The notes: generated by a model from the letters alone, not told the origin. A stretch of 64,000 nt of DNA from Ophiosphaerella korrae (GCA_028456385.1 JALNQF010000055.1:124001-188000), one strand, 5' to 3'; positions 23,851 through 36,273 are shown, counted from the stretch's first letter. A program made the numbers and translations.

Positions 23851-24526
23851 ACGAGTCTTTCCAGATCCTGTTCTATAAAGCTGTAAATTAAGGTTGGCGG
23901 GTTAATGCATGCTTCCTTGAGTATTTGAAACGTGTTTTCTTGTTCGTAATTCTACTCGAAAGGTATATCTTTCCTCGTAAGCCTAGTCAGTGCTTGATCC
24001 GGAGGTAAAACATTATAGTGAGAAATGCCTAGGATTACCAAATGGTAACGTAGACAGCACATTATCAGGACGAGCGAATCCATAACTTTGGGCGTTTTAT
24101 ACAAAGATAGGCGGACAGAACGGGTGATTGTCAGGGAGCAATAGCGGTAGATAAGAATGCTTTCCAAAGAGATAGATGGCGTGATAAGGCATATTGCCGC
24201 GGAATAACGTGGGAAAGTTGAACAAATATAGTGTTAGGTCCACTCGAGATAACTAAGGGGCCTTGATAGTACTATTGGGCAATGAGCGACAAGCATCAGG
24301 AAAAGAATATAAAAACCATATTGTAATAGGGTGAAGTTGACCGTAACCTCTTATGGCCACGTTCGTACTGCTCTTCATACCTCTAGTGACCTTGCTTTTA
24401 GGAATCCACAACTTCTATTGTTTACATCGTTGCACTCTTTAGACCCGTCCTATTCTTGCCAGCAGCAGAAGAATAGTAAAAGATGTTATCAACAGTAGAC
24501 GTAAGTAAAAAGAGGTCCAGGGAACT
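23851..24526. other. Spacer between pogo remnant and NLR pseudogene
   Basis: AT-leaning DNA with no gene recognised. It probably contained the 3' UTR of the NLR gene. Confidence 0.45.
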
Positions 24527-27500
24527 TTAGAATGCAAACTCCATAATTGAAACTCGGCCAGATTCGTATTCAAAACAGACAATGTTCTCATGAACAGCGA
24601 TACAATATGGCCGATACTCAGAAGGGAGCCAAAAAATATCTTCTAAATTCAAACTCCGACTTACCCAGCTTTCTTTAACAAATACTGAATACAGATGATT
24701 AGCTTGAGAGGGAGTTGCGCCATTGGAAAGAAGTGCGGTATATAACGGTCCCCTATTTGTCTGGAGGAACGTCCCGTCATTAGAGAACGAAAGAGCTCGA
24801 ATACGAACGTCAACTTTAATTGTCTGCAGCACCGTTCCCGAGCAAGCGTCCCATAGCTTGATGGTACTGTCAAACGATGTTGACACTAGTAGCTTGCCGT
24901 TTGTTAGAAGGCTACGGCGCTTATTGTATTCAAATGGCCCACAAGCGTCTGAAGCATCGCTCCTGAGCCGGCGTCCCACAACCTCACGGTCTTGTCCCTC
25001 GATCCTGAAATTAGTAATTTGCCCGTCCGGCGAGATGGCCACGGCTGTGACGAAACCCCAATGGCCCTTAAGCGTCTGTAACACTGCTCCCGAGTCGACG
25101 TCCCACAACTTCACAGTCTCGTCCATCGATCCTGACACCAGCAGCCGCCCGTCTGTTGAGAAGGCTATGGCATCAGCCATAAACTCATGACCCCGAAGCG
25201 TCCGCAGCATTACTCCCGAGCCGGTGTCCCACAGCTTGATGAACCGGTTGTTCAATACAAACACCAGCAGCTTACCATCTGGCAAGAAGGTCACGATTTC
25301 TGCCGCATACTCAAACGTCTGAAGCACCGCTCGCGAGCTGGTGTCCCGTAGTTTGACGGCCCAATTACGTGATGCTGACGCCAATAGCTTGCCGTCCGGG
25401 GAGAAGGCCATGGGCCTGACCGAATCCGAATGGTCCTCAAGCGTCTGCGGCATCGCTCCTGAGCCGGCGTCCCACAGCTTGACTGTCTTATCGTCCGCTA
25501 CCGACGCAGGTGGCGTGCCGTTTGGCGAAAAGGCCCCGGTGATGACCGCATGGTCTTCGAGTGTCCGCAGCATCACCCCTGATCTGACGTCCCATATCTT
25601 GACAGTCTCGTGGTTCGAAGCTAAATTCAGCATCTTACCGTCCGGGGAGAATGCCATTGCCATGACGGAACCTGAATGGCCCTCAAGCGTCATCAGGAGC
25701 GCTCCCGAGCCTGAATCCACAGCTTGAGAATCCCATCGCTTGATGCTGACGCCAGTAACTTGCCGTCTGGGGAAAAGGCTATATTCCAGAGGTTTTTCGA
25801 ATGGCCCTCAAGCGTCTACAGCATCGTTCCCGAACCGGCGTCCCACAGCGTGACAGTCGTGAAAGTTGACGCTAGTAGCTTGCTGTCCGGCGAGAAGGCC
25901 ACGGATTTGACCATATCTGAATGACCCTTAAGTGTCCGCAACATCGCTCCGGAGCCAGCGTCCCAAAGTTCAATGGTCCCATCTAACGAAGCTGATGCCA
26001 GAAACTTGCCGTCTAGCGAGAAGACCACATCCTCAACTATATTCGAATGCCCCTCTAGTGTCTGTAGTAAGGTATTCCAATGCTCGTCTACTTTAGATAA
26101 CCTTCGTATCCACCGTGGTATCCGGCCCCTAAATTGGTTCCTCACTCTGCTTGTCACCGGCGCGAATACAAGAGCACTATAATATATTTGAAGTGGAGCC
26201 TGCTCGATTCCTGGTCGGCTATATAGGACGAATCCCTGTAGACTAGGACACTCACTAGCCTTAAACCACAGATTAGCAGGTGATCTCAAGACTATAAGAA
26301 GCCATATCTTACAAGGGCGATTGATTGTAATAGGGTATTTGCATGTACCCCTTCGGATATTTTCTGCATCCAGCACAGCGCCTCGAGCCAGTGAAGTACA
26401 TGCTTCTGTAAGAATTGATGTATTTGATCGTCATCATTCGGCTGAGCACCGCTCTTCTGAAGATGCTGAATCTAGTAGAGGTATGCGTACTTTCCTGGAG
26501 AGTCTACACCATAGATATCTTGCTCAAGTGACGTTGACACGAGCCGTATGCAGTTTTCGGCCAGCATCTGGTGCACTTGCTCCTCATCTACGGATCTCCA
26601 CATCTACTTTTGTCGAGTAGGAAGTCGCGGAATGAAGGATGATGCAGACGAAGCAAAAGCCTTGGGTCCTTCGGGATATCTAAGATAGCATGAAGTTCCT
26701 CTAGGGCCTCATCAACGTCCTCATCCGAGAGTAGTCTGCTTAATGAGTGTGTGGAGAGAGGGGAGAGCAAAACTACCATACTTCCAAGTATGTGTCTCAG
26801 CTGAAGATACAACTCTTCTTTCTCTTCGTCCGTGAGCGAAGCCGGAATAGAGCACCTGAGGACTGTAGTGTAGATCTTATTGAGGCTTTTCTCTGGCTCA
26901 GATATTGAGCCGCTACTCTGAAGAACACTGAACAATCGGTTTTTAATAAACCGTCTCTTAGCACCCTCGCGAATGAAGCGACACGCCGTTGTGGCCCAGA
27001 TGAATAGACCACCTGCACTCTGAACCAGACGGCTAATGACCTCTGCTCCTGGTCATCTAGGCTCTAGCGAATGTTCTTGTGCGACGAGGCTCATATCATG
27101 TGTAAGGAAGAGAGAAATGTCCTGGTCTAAAATCTGTGGCGATATATTATAGAATATGTAGTCCCGGTGTTCTGCATTACACATTTGGCTGAACTTGTGC
27201 CTGATCGGAATTTCAGGCCTGCTCGTCAAAAAGACTCTTAGGCCAACCTTTTTTAATGACTGGACTTCGGCTAAGAGCTTTATACTGATACGGATATCCT
27301 TATCGTCTTCGCACTCATCAAGCGCATCCACAACTACAACATACAAAGCACCGGGGTCGTCCAGTTTTGACAGTGGCCCGAGGACAAGCAGGTTCCATTG
27401 GTCGTGGAGAGACCAACTTGTGATATCGCTATGCTCTTCAATAGTGTCGCAAATGAACCGATAGAGAGTCGGGACACTGCTCGCAAGCTGTACCGCAATG

Positions 27501-28480
27501 CTTGTAACGAACTTTTTAGCATGGGCAACGTCTCCACCACCACGTAAGAAGAAGAAGAAGCTGGCCCCAAGACACCCCTCCTCACGCCATTTATGCGCAA
27601 CAGTATGAGAGACGGTAGACTTTCCAATGCCGGCTAAGCCGCTTAGCCAGAAAATGCAGCGCTCACCTTGGCCATCAGCCCAATCGTATATCTCTCTCAG
27701 AAGCTCTATGCGAGTATTAGGAAGGGAAGGGCGTGAGTGCTGCTTCATAGACGAATTGAGTGGAGCTTTAACAGCGCACGGTGGACAATCAGGTCCTAAG
27801 TTATTATTTAGAGCCCGCCATATCTACAGAATTAGATGTCAGCTAGAGCCTACCTTGTGAAGGCTTGTAGATCTCTTTTAAGAGCCGTCTAAGCGCATTG
27901 TCTCTCCCTTCGCCATAAATAAGTGGTATATAGACGTCGAATATATCTAGTAGTGAGTACGCCTGGTCTTCTTCGCGGGTAGTCTGGCGGTTTCGCGCCC
28001 ATAACAATCGCTCATCAATGCTGAAGTGAGATAGGGAGATTCCTTGAAGCGCCTGGATAGTAATACCCGTTATTTCATGAATTTGTTGCTGTAGTGACTT
28101 CTTATTACCCAGCCGATTACCTTCTTGGGAGAAGAATTCAACCGAAACCGGGGCAAGAAGCTCTTGGAGTGTCCAGCCTCGAGTGAACCATCTGCTTTTC
28201 CGAAAAGCCGATTTCCAAGGCAGCTGACTGGCATTGTTGTCGGTATCGAAGGCAGGACTAGAAACATCCGACGGATAGACGTAGCATTTAGCCGCATTAC
28301 GATACCAAAAAAACATAGTTAATAGCCTCTGCGAGCTCGGTGTTGTTTGTTTTATCAATACAAAATCCATCAACACTGGTAACAACATGGGAGCGATTAG
28401 CTCCTTCACGCAACCTGTAATTTTTAATTTTCCTGTATCTGCCAATCACTTGTTCCACGATTTTCCGTTGGATTCGCACA
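24527..28480 (-). pseudogene. HET-NACHT-WD40 (HNWD, het-e/het-d-like) NLR pseudogene
   Basis: STAND-type incompatibility/immune receptor, cytosolic in the family. HET domain at about 28480-27850 (FCIDKTNN.ELAEAI, FFWYRNAAKCYVY, RGWTLQELLAP, PLIYGEGRDNALRRL). A plausible intron of about 58 bp near 27800-27855 leads to NACHT: Walker A GLAGIGKST, Walker B VVVVDALDEC (27748-27053). The helical linker follows (RHILGSMVVLLSPL, HPSFRDFLLDKSRCGDP), then about ten WD40 units to the stop at 24527. Breaks include a frameshift at EAIN/MFFWYRN, loss of the HET N-terminus (no SHTWG motif), a frameshift after CGDP, a TAG in the linker (YLY*IQHLQ), and frame changes within the WD block near 25720 and 25000. 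It is oriented away from the DUF3435 gene 230 bp upstream. Confidence 0.88.
24830..26075 (-). repeat. WD40 tandem repeat block (about 126-bp units)
   Basis: About ten units of roughly 42 codons of the form GHS..V..VAFSPDGKLLASAS.D.T.KLWDAGSG. Units differ by many substitutions, and two are split by frame changes. In active HNWD genes these units are kept nearly identical; the divergence here fits long-standing inactivity. Confidence 0.85.
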
Positions 28481-28711
28481 ATCCCTGTGGACTATGTTAT
28501 GCATCTGCTGCGGATGCTCAAGGGCCTGAAAATGGGACCCCCTCCCCCAATTCCGGTGCAAGGACTCAGCCAGAGCTGGAAAAACAAAAATTAGTTGGTG
28601 GCATTGCCACGCTTGACGAGATTATTATCCCTTCCCTCGCCTTGTACGGCCGTTTTTCTCTCGCCCAGTCTTTGGTTTACCTCGTTCTCCCTCTTCCTTC
28701 GTCAAGTAGCT

Positions 28712-31700
28712 ATGGATGACTATCTCGACAACCTCGTTTCTTTGGAACGATTTTCTAATGCTCGACGCCCTCAAGCTCAGCCTGTTGGTCGGCTTCTCGA
28801 AGAAAGTCTTGCAAAAGTTCAGAAATATCTGGCCGCTCCAGTTGAAGAAGATGTTCTGGTCGAGGATGCGAGTAAAGCCCATCGTCAGTGGCTCATGAGA
28901 ACCTGGAATGAGTAAATGAAGCTGCATTCAGAGACTTGGGGAAGCTATCAAAGCTGATTATAAATGCCAGATACTTCAGCAAACGTAAGGTTGATCCGGG
29001 CACGATCTGGTGCGGACTATGTCTCGGAGATCCTCTCGCAACTGCGTGGAGCAAGGCTTTCTTGTCGGATCGTATCGAAAATTCCGTGAGGGGAGTCATG
29101 GTTCTTGGACCAGAATACGAAGAGAGACAAATGCTTAATTGTGCAAGCTCAGTCCTAGCGGCATAGCGCGCCTTGATCAAAGAAGCTGACCTCACGGTCT
29201 TGAATGAAAAGAGGCTGCGAGAACCCAATTCGGGAGATAAATGGCGGCTCCGTTTTCACAACTTCAACGCCAAACCACCCTCTTCATCGATTAGTGTTTT
29301 GAAATATCAAAGGTAGGTATCTAGGCTTGATCGGAGTGGAGTTTTCTTGTTGCCTAACCTTTCAAAAGTGGATTTGGTCTGATTTGGCAGCGGAACACGG
29401 CCTCGCAAAAGAGATCACATTCGAAAAGCTTGAAGCTACCGCCGAAGACGTCATTATTATTCTTCATACTCTTTGGGAACGCGCAGCTGAACTGGGAATC
29501 GATATGTAAACGCGCATCGCCTTCCATGCTAATGTCCTCGTTTCGGCGATGGGTGGTTTCCGGCCTGGAACTCTCGGACAAGTCCGCTATAGGGATATCC
29601 TTGTGTCTGTTTTACGAGATCCAATGGATACCGCCAAGTTAAAGTACACATCAACCATCACGATACCCAGAAACAAGCTCAAGAATTCACTTCGCGTCAA
29701 AAGTAAATCGTAAGTCAGAAATGACTCCTCTACTGATTTGAGTGCAACGATATCAAGCTCACTCAATTTTGGTGTAGGATCAAATTTTCTGCCTTTTTCG
29801 TACCATTCCCTCTAGTATGTCTCAGCCGCCTCATCGTTACACGCGCCATACAAGACGACGCGTTCGATGCTGGTTACGCAAATGCAGAGGAATTCTTGAA
29901 TAGGCCAGTGCTTGGCAATGTTGACTACATTCCGTTGCCATGGAAAAAGGAAATCTTAGATGGCTTCGTCTTCCGCCTCTCATATCAGCAATTCAACGAT
30001 GTTTGGTATAGGGTATGCATTGCGGCCGGCTTTTGACAAGTGCCTCGTCTATATTCGCTGCGAGTCGGGGCAGGTGCAAGGCTCGACAAAGACCGTAAGT
30101 TGACCAGCGCGATCTACAATTTGATGCCTCACTTCGACTAACATTCATGTGAGCTCTCTTCTCTTCTGCTCTTCAAAATTGGGTTATGAGCCACACGAAA
30201 ACGAGGTTTGAAGCTCAATATCAAACATCACGGCTTCGAGAAGATCTCTTGCAGGCAGCGTTTGGCCAACGAACCGGCTGCGACAACACGCATCTTTTCG
30301 CTTTCCTCGAAATATGTCCATTTTGCGAGATCAGAACACCCCTATAGACCTCAATCCAGACGATTGGGCCGGATTCAATAGTCGTAAAGATGTAATCGAG
30401 CTCGAAGATGCTATCGGCAAGGTGCAAGTTGCCAAAGGTCAAGCGATCTATGACAATGACAAGGAAGAAATGGCGATCGTAGCAGAACTCTTCAAGCTAC
30501 TTCGCTCAAGGCATAGATATTTACGTCATGCATGGGGCAAGTTACAACTGGTAGAAATGCGAAACAAATATTTTGGAGAGGCCGATCGGGCCCGAGCACT
30601 GGACAAACAGCCGCCTGGGGTTAAGACAATTGTATCGAACCAAACCGCTGGAATACGTGCTTTCAAAAGCAATGCCCAAACAGCGGGCCAAATCGTCCAG
30701 CATCTTCATCGCAAATGGAACGCGTTGAATGACGATGACGATCAGGGACGGTACATAGATCTGCTTGTCGCTTATGGCAAGGGATGCTCGAAAGCAGAGC
30801 TTGATCTCTGGGAAGACGAGTACGAGAATACAGAGTGTGATGAAGACAACAATACAGACGAAAACGACGATAATGACGACTGCGACAAAAATGAGGAAAA
30901 CAAGGACGATATTGGAACTGGTGAAGAAAAGGAAGAGAATTGGAAATGCGTCATCTGCGACCTCAACTTCAGCAACCGTAAGACGCTCACCAGCCACTTT
31001 GAGAAACATAAAAGAGCACATTACTTCAACATTAAGAAGCCACGTAGATGTCCTGAATGCCGAAAAGATAAGAAGAAGAGGGAAGACTGTTTGGTCGAAT
31101 CCGGCTTGCTTGCTTGGTTCAACCATCTTGAAAGATTTCACGACCCGTACACTCTTCCTTACACTCCATCGGACGTAAAAGACCTGGCAAAGTTTCCGTG
31201 TCTTTTCTCAACCTGCAACAGCAAGGGCAGGCACAAACTATTTAATTCCCGAGGCCTCAACGGTCATCTTTCCAAGGCCCATGCCGCCAAATTGGATGAC
31301 AGAATGAAAGATAAGTTCAAGACAGAGATTCGATGTAGTCAGTGCCGTTCTTGTAAGAGATGCACTTCCCAAGGATTCGGGCATGGAGTCTTATTCGATA
31401 GCATTCCGGAGTGGAAAAGGCATTTCGACATGTTTCATGCTGATGAGAGGCGAACTTTACACCAGTGCTTCATTTGTCAAGACACCATCCGCACCCCTGG
31501 AGGCCTAAAGTCGCATTTCTGGAACTTACACGAAAGAAGAGAGGAGTATTTCGAAAAGCCTTTCTCATGCTCAGAGTGTATTCGAACTGGAAACATTGAT
31601 CCACCGAGCATATTGGGAAGAAAAACATGGCAAGAACATATCGACTGTTGTCATAATGGAGGAGCTAAGGAGAACAAGCCTGAAAAATCCATCGAGTCAT

Positions 31701-31888
31701 CGGAGACTACCTCGCATTATCCTTGCTTGATTTGTGGGCGTTGCTATCATGGGCGCTCCTACCTACAAGAGCACCTCTACCTGGCGCACGAAGAAGCTTT
31801 CCAGAAGAAGCCTTTTGAATTTCCTCAGTGCATGCGCCAGCTTGACAACATAAATGCGTGGATGCACCATACAATTCGCGAACATTAG
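28712..31888 (+). pseudogene. DUF3435/FluG-like tyrosine-recombinase-type gene with C2H2 tail, degenerate
   Basis: Plus-strand frames together give a DUF3435-like protein. Visible parts are GGFRPGTL (box I Arg, about 29550-29575), the core strand region around LVSVLRDPMDTAKLK and FVPFPLVCLSRLIVTRAI, LYSLRVGAGARLD (box II Arg, about 30050-30087) and FEAQYQTSR (candidate nucleophile Tyr at 30219-30221). After a frameshift near 30310, a 524-codon open frame (30314-31888) carries an Asp/Glu/Asn-rich linker and at least four C2H2-like fingers (CVICDLNF, CFICQDTI, CLICGRCY and others). Disruptions include a frameshift at 28913, a TAG at 29164, a TAA after LGIDM and a TGA before QVPRLYSLR. The frame continues after the 31886-31888 TAG to 32230. 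DUF3435 proteins include the captain recombinases of Starship elements. Confidence 0.72.
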
Positions 31889-32230
31889 AGGAGCGAAAGC
31901 AATCAAGCTTGTGCTGTTGGCAGTCGCGGTAGGGGGATCTTTATACCCACCGTTCCAACAATTGAGAGAGGAATTGTTGATCAGATCAAGCCGTCGGATG
32001 AAGAGTCGGTTACTGATATGCGACTGGTCACCGAAAATCCACCCAGTGAAGCGGCAATGGGGGTTGAAGATGTTGAAGAACCTGGACCGAGACTCGATTC
32101 ATCTTTTGGCGCGAGTTGTAGAAACAACACAAGGAAGAAGAACAAGGTGGAAGATATGCGATCGGGCATTGCGAGTGAATTTCCTCTTCGTCAGCGGTTA
32201 CACTACTTCTGCTTCAGCGATGAATACTGA

Positions 32231-32525
32231 ACCTCAGTATGTCGCGGACGAAATTCCCATAGCCCCCGACCTGATGAAACTGACTAGCTCGGTTGCAATA
32301 GAATGTGTATCATGAAAAGAGAGAAGATCCGAGCCTAGATAGATAGTCCTAAGCGATCATTTAATAAGCTTTATTTGTTCCTAGTCATCACTCTGTAGCC
32401 TCACTTCATCGGTTTTGTAGATAATCTCAAATTAGTGTTTGCTTACCAACAGGAGCTGATGGTGTCCAAGCGATGGATATCTAGGAGCTAATCTACCGTG
32501 TCTACTACCAAGAATGGAGATCATA
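32231..32525. other. Spacer downstream of the DUF3435 gene
   Basis: AT-rich, no gene seen. Confidence 0.4.
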
Positions 32526-32855
32526 TCATTCCGCCTTTTTCTTCCTCTTTGAGACAAACTCTGCAGATGTTTGCCTAATCGGTAAAGGATAGTGATTCTC
32601 CCTGGTGACTAATTAGCCCTGTCTATATGCATCTGTGATATTGACACTCACAATCTCTTTTGAGGAGAGAGGCCATAACTCGCACTTTAGAGTCTTGTAT
32701 TCCCAGATCTTACCACGACGTATAAGCAAATAAACGTCGGCATTAAACTCAGCCAATTCTCCACACTTCTCTAGCAAAGTTTGTAGACGTTTTGAGAAGT
32801 TTTCATTGGTTCGATCGCGTTTATGCTTCGACGTTCCGGCATAATTAGTTGGCAT
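32526..32855 (-). CDS. Mini MADS-box-like (SRF-TF-like) protein
   Basis: Exon 1 (ATG at 32855 to about 32652) encodes FSKRLQTLLEKCGELAEF, then NADVYLLIRRGKIWEY. The spacing matches the MADS box pattern FSKRR.GL.KKA.EL..L.DA.V.L.I.S..GK.YE. A GT/AG intron of roughly 40 bp (donor near 32651, acceptor at 32609-32610) leads to a second exon encoding PLPIRQTSAEF and SKRKKKAE, ending at 32526-32528. The phase fits only with a GTGTCA donor four bases downstream of the obvious GTGAGT, so the junction is uncertain. Product about 95-100 aa, basic C-terminus, possibly nuclear. It lacks the rest of a normal MADS factor. It may be a small lineage-specific gene or a relic. Confidence 0.5.
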
Positions 32856-34551
32856 ACTGCACTGATGAAGGCAAATTCCGCCGTAGACTGCTGGCCAAAT
32901 ATGTACGATTTAGTAGGAGATAGAATAGATGCTATTGCAGCAGCTAAGATTACTGGCATTGTAATACTGTCTTCTTATCATCACTCACACACAGACTACG
33001 GGTCCCAGAATTGAAACCCCCCCCTTTTCGTTTTAGCGGGGGCAGGTGAAAGCAGCTTGGAACAAAGTGTACAGTTGTATAAAGCAAACGCGACATCTTA
33101 TGAATTGCATATATTAAGTAACTAACGTACTTCTTATATTTATATATGCTAAGCTAGGTCTGAGGCTTTGGGGTTTTCGCTTCAGGTCAACCCCGGTCCA
33201 ATTAAGCCCAGTCTAGCCTTTGCATCCAACTGCTCCTGCTGAATTCTTGGCACACTAACCTGTTTTAGTGATATTTGTTTCCCTGCGTAAGTGAAATCCG
33301 CGAACAGGATCATCTCAGTGGCGGACAGCAAAGTCCGACTATGCGACCTGTACGAGGTGCTTGTCTACGAACTTCATCCTTGTGATAAGAGCCGATGCAG
33401 AGAGGAAATCAACGATCGAAGATAATCAACGACCTGTGGACAACAACTTGTGCTTCTACCTAAAGAGCAGTTACCCCTGAGAGACCAAGCTGAGATCAAC
33501 AACGACGGAATGAACCGATACAATCAGCAACTGGGCGAACAAGAGAACAACGGAGTTCAGAAAAGCGAGCCTGGATTCCTAGACAGGAGGCTCCAAACTA
33601 AGGCGAGCCTGAAGTCACAGTCAGGAGGTTCCAAACTGAGTTCCTAAGCAATCTATTCGCAATGAACCGAACGCACTGTTAGATACAATCACTTTAACCC
33701 GCTTTCCTACGCACCTCGCGACCGGCTTCCACCATATACTAGTCCTGCCTTCGAAGTTTGGGTTGTCATAAATTTATTCGATGAGCTGCTGCTCCGCCGA
33801 TATATTCACCAGCAACACTCCTGCAATCGCGCTAGATAAGGACGAACGACAAGAGGAGAACGGTCTTACTTAACCACCTACTGAATGAGATCACTTTAAT
33901 ATGTTAGCTAAAAGTTTAAGGACACAACGATATGGGCTCAGAATGAGACGATTGGATAAGAAAAGGTCATCGTGTAAAACTTCGTCAGCGTGTATCATAG
34001 TCAGCGTGAGATAGCCAAGTAGGCCGCAAGGCACCTGCGGCGTACGAATTATTCATCATCATCATCATCATCATCATACAGCGAATACAATGGATTTCGG
34101 CGCACTCGGAGATCGAAGGAGGGAAAATAGCACATAAGCTGGCCAGGAATGCAACTACCAAGGACCAGCCTAAGATGCATCGCAGCACATTGCGTATTCA
34201 TTCCGACTACCCATGGAAAATGACAAACCTCTAGAATTGAGAAAAAAGGCTATGGTCGATAGCACGCTGCCAGATAAACATGTTGAACCGCCGTACGATT
34301 CTATCTGCCACCACCTGATATGACGGGGCATATCAACGGGATGTACAACGCGACAGTGGTCTGGCTGTGGTTGAAGCCTTTTTATTCCTCACAAAGCGCT
34401 GCCATTGATGGTCCTTTTTAGTAAAGTCGGAAGAGAAATGCTAGAGGCCAGAGTTGGCAAGAAAAGCGTGAATTAAGTGCTTGAGGAGACATCTACGTGA
34501 ATGACAGCTGCAATTTGTACGTACGATGGACTGCTAGCTAATAATTCGTTC
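32856..34551. other. Gene-poor region
   Basis: Holds only short frames (for example 33450-33647) with no homology I recognise. A C8 run lies near 33017. The (TCA)8 microsatellite is listed separately. Confidence 0.45.
34053..34077. repeat. (TCA)8 microsatellite
   Basis: Perfect trinucleotide run in non-coding DNA. Confidence 0.95.
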
Positions 34552-36273
34552 TCAGGTCTCCAACGTCTCATTCAGGCGACAAAAACACGACGCATTTATT
34601 GAAACATCAGCAACTGCTAAGGCTAGTTTTAACTGAGGTCGTAAATTCTGAGCTTCCTCTTTCCGCTCCATTCTCTGCAGACACTCATAATAGCCATGTA
34701 GTGCCCATACATTATTCGGATGTACAAGCGATCTCGAGACCGTAGTGTCCAATCCAATATCTGCTTTGTAGACCTTATATGCTTCCTTAACATGGTCCTA
34801 CTCGAGCAAAAGAGCTGCGTATGCATGCCGAGTTGGTTGCATCCAGCTCCAAGGCTCGTCGTACGGAAGTGAGTCGTATCTCGTAACAGACTGCCGTAAG
34901 TACTGATATGCAACAGCATAGTTCCTACGGCGGTACTCAAGCTCACCGTTCAACATCGCTTCAGCCACATAGAGGATCTCAATACCCTTAGCATTGAAGA
35001 GCATTCGACTTGGCGAAACGCGTTGCAAGGAGTTCCGAAATAGCTCGCGTTCTCGCTCAGCTAACTCAATTTGGCCCAAAGTAGAATGCGTGATCCCCTT
35101 TCCATAGTGAATCATAGCTACCGTCATACAGAACAAGTCAACATCATCTGGAATTTGTAATTCCAAGATCCTGTGCCACAGTCCAAAACGCACAAGCACA
35201 TGTGCTTTTATACCCACGAAGCACTCGAGCCAGTCAGCCATTGGTGGCGATTTTACTTTCAAAATGTTCCCCTCTGTAGCGACGCTCTCTAACTGCTCGG
35301 CTGCGTCAAGCGCCGTACTCTTTTATGCACTCAACATTGCAGCGTAAGCATAAAAATGAAGGTTGTGACATCGATACAGTGTAAAGAATAAGCGGGCATT
35401 TACCGCGATGCCCGTCCGCGCCAAGAACTTCTCATCCGCATGGATGGCACTGGCATTGGACACAACTGCCTGTTGGTAGTTTCCACATAGTAGATCAACG
35501 TGAGATGGCATGTGCTGCAAATGGCCCGCGTCTAGGGCCAGTCCGCGCAACGCATCGGCTGCGGGAACACCAGCTTCGGGGGTTGGAGACATCTCGACGA
35601 GGTGGAAAAACAGATGCAACAGGCCAGGGTGAGTTTTTGCTCCAGGTTGACCCATAGCATCATCCAGCACAACCTGTGCTTCGAGGGCTCGGGAATCAAT
35701 AGTCGGCTCACCAGTATGCAGGTCCCATAGACGCCAAGGGGTGACGTTCATCAAGGCGTCGGCATAAAGAGCGGCGACATCCAGATCCTGTGAGAAGTTT
35801 TGGTAGACGGATGCCATGGCGGCAGTATAGGCTTGATTCGAGCTCGCTGTAGCTTTCTTATCATACCTTAGCTCTTCCAGGTGGCGGAATTGGATCGCCG
35901 TGACAAGTGCTTGCTCGACCGGCGTAGCACTTCGGGATCTCGCCTGTGCTTAGGCGGCTGCATGGCGAGCTTTAGATAGGCTAGCCTGGAATTCTTCAAT
36001 GTCAAACACGTCCCATGGTTTATTGTAATTGGGACCAAATGTATAGGCTAGGCCCCAGTACGCCATAGCACAATCTCCGTTGTAAGAGATTGCTCGCTCG
36101 AAGCACCTGGCTAACTCTTTGTGATTGAAGGCGTAGCTCCAAATGAGGCCGCGATCAAACCATATCTGCGCGTACTTGCTAGAAGTAGTTATTGAACGAT
36201 CGAAAGAACCAAGGTTATAATAATTTTCTGACATACCAACTGCTATGTCTGAAGCCTGAACGGATTGTGCCAT
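34552..36273 (-). pseudogene. TPR-domain protein inactivated by three nonsense codons
   Basis: A single unshifted minus-strand frame runs from the ATG at 36273 (MAQSVQASD) to the stop at 34552, interrupted only by TAA at 35950-35952, TAA at 35323-35325 and TAG at 34798-34800. Text such as YAQIWFDRGLIWSYAFNHKE, CFERAISYNGDCAMAYWGLA and NVWALHGYYECLQRMERKEEA is typical of a TPR family common in fungi and bacteria. All three stops read as Gln codons (CAA/CAG) changed to TAA/TAG, i.e. CpA to TpA on the coding strand, which is the RIP signature. No frameshifts are seen, so inactivation appears recent or purely by RIP. Length without the stops would be about 573 aa. Confidence 0.82.

Noticed and set aside
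24723..25727. Plus-strand frames with repeated SLPSGEKA text
   Set aside because: Antisense reading of the WD40 units; periodic because the true repeats are periodic.
30542..31141. 199-codon minus-strand frame rich in Val/Phe/Ser
   Set aside because: Antisense shadow of the acidic linker of the zinc-finger half of the DUF3435 gene.
17733..32230. A defined Starship element
   Set aside because: Cargo-type genes are present, but no edges, insertion site or captain-first layout could be shown, so it is kept only as a hypothesis.
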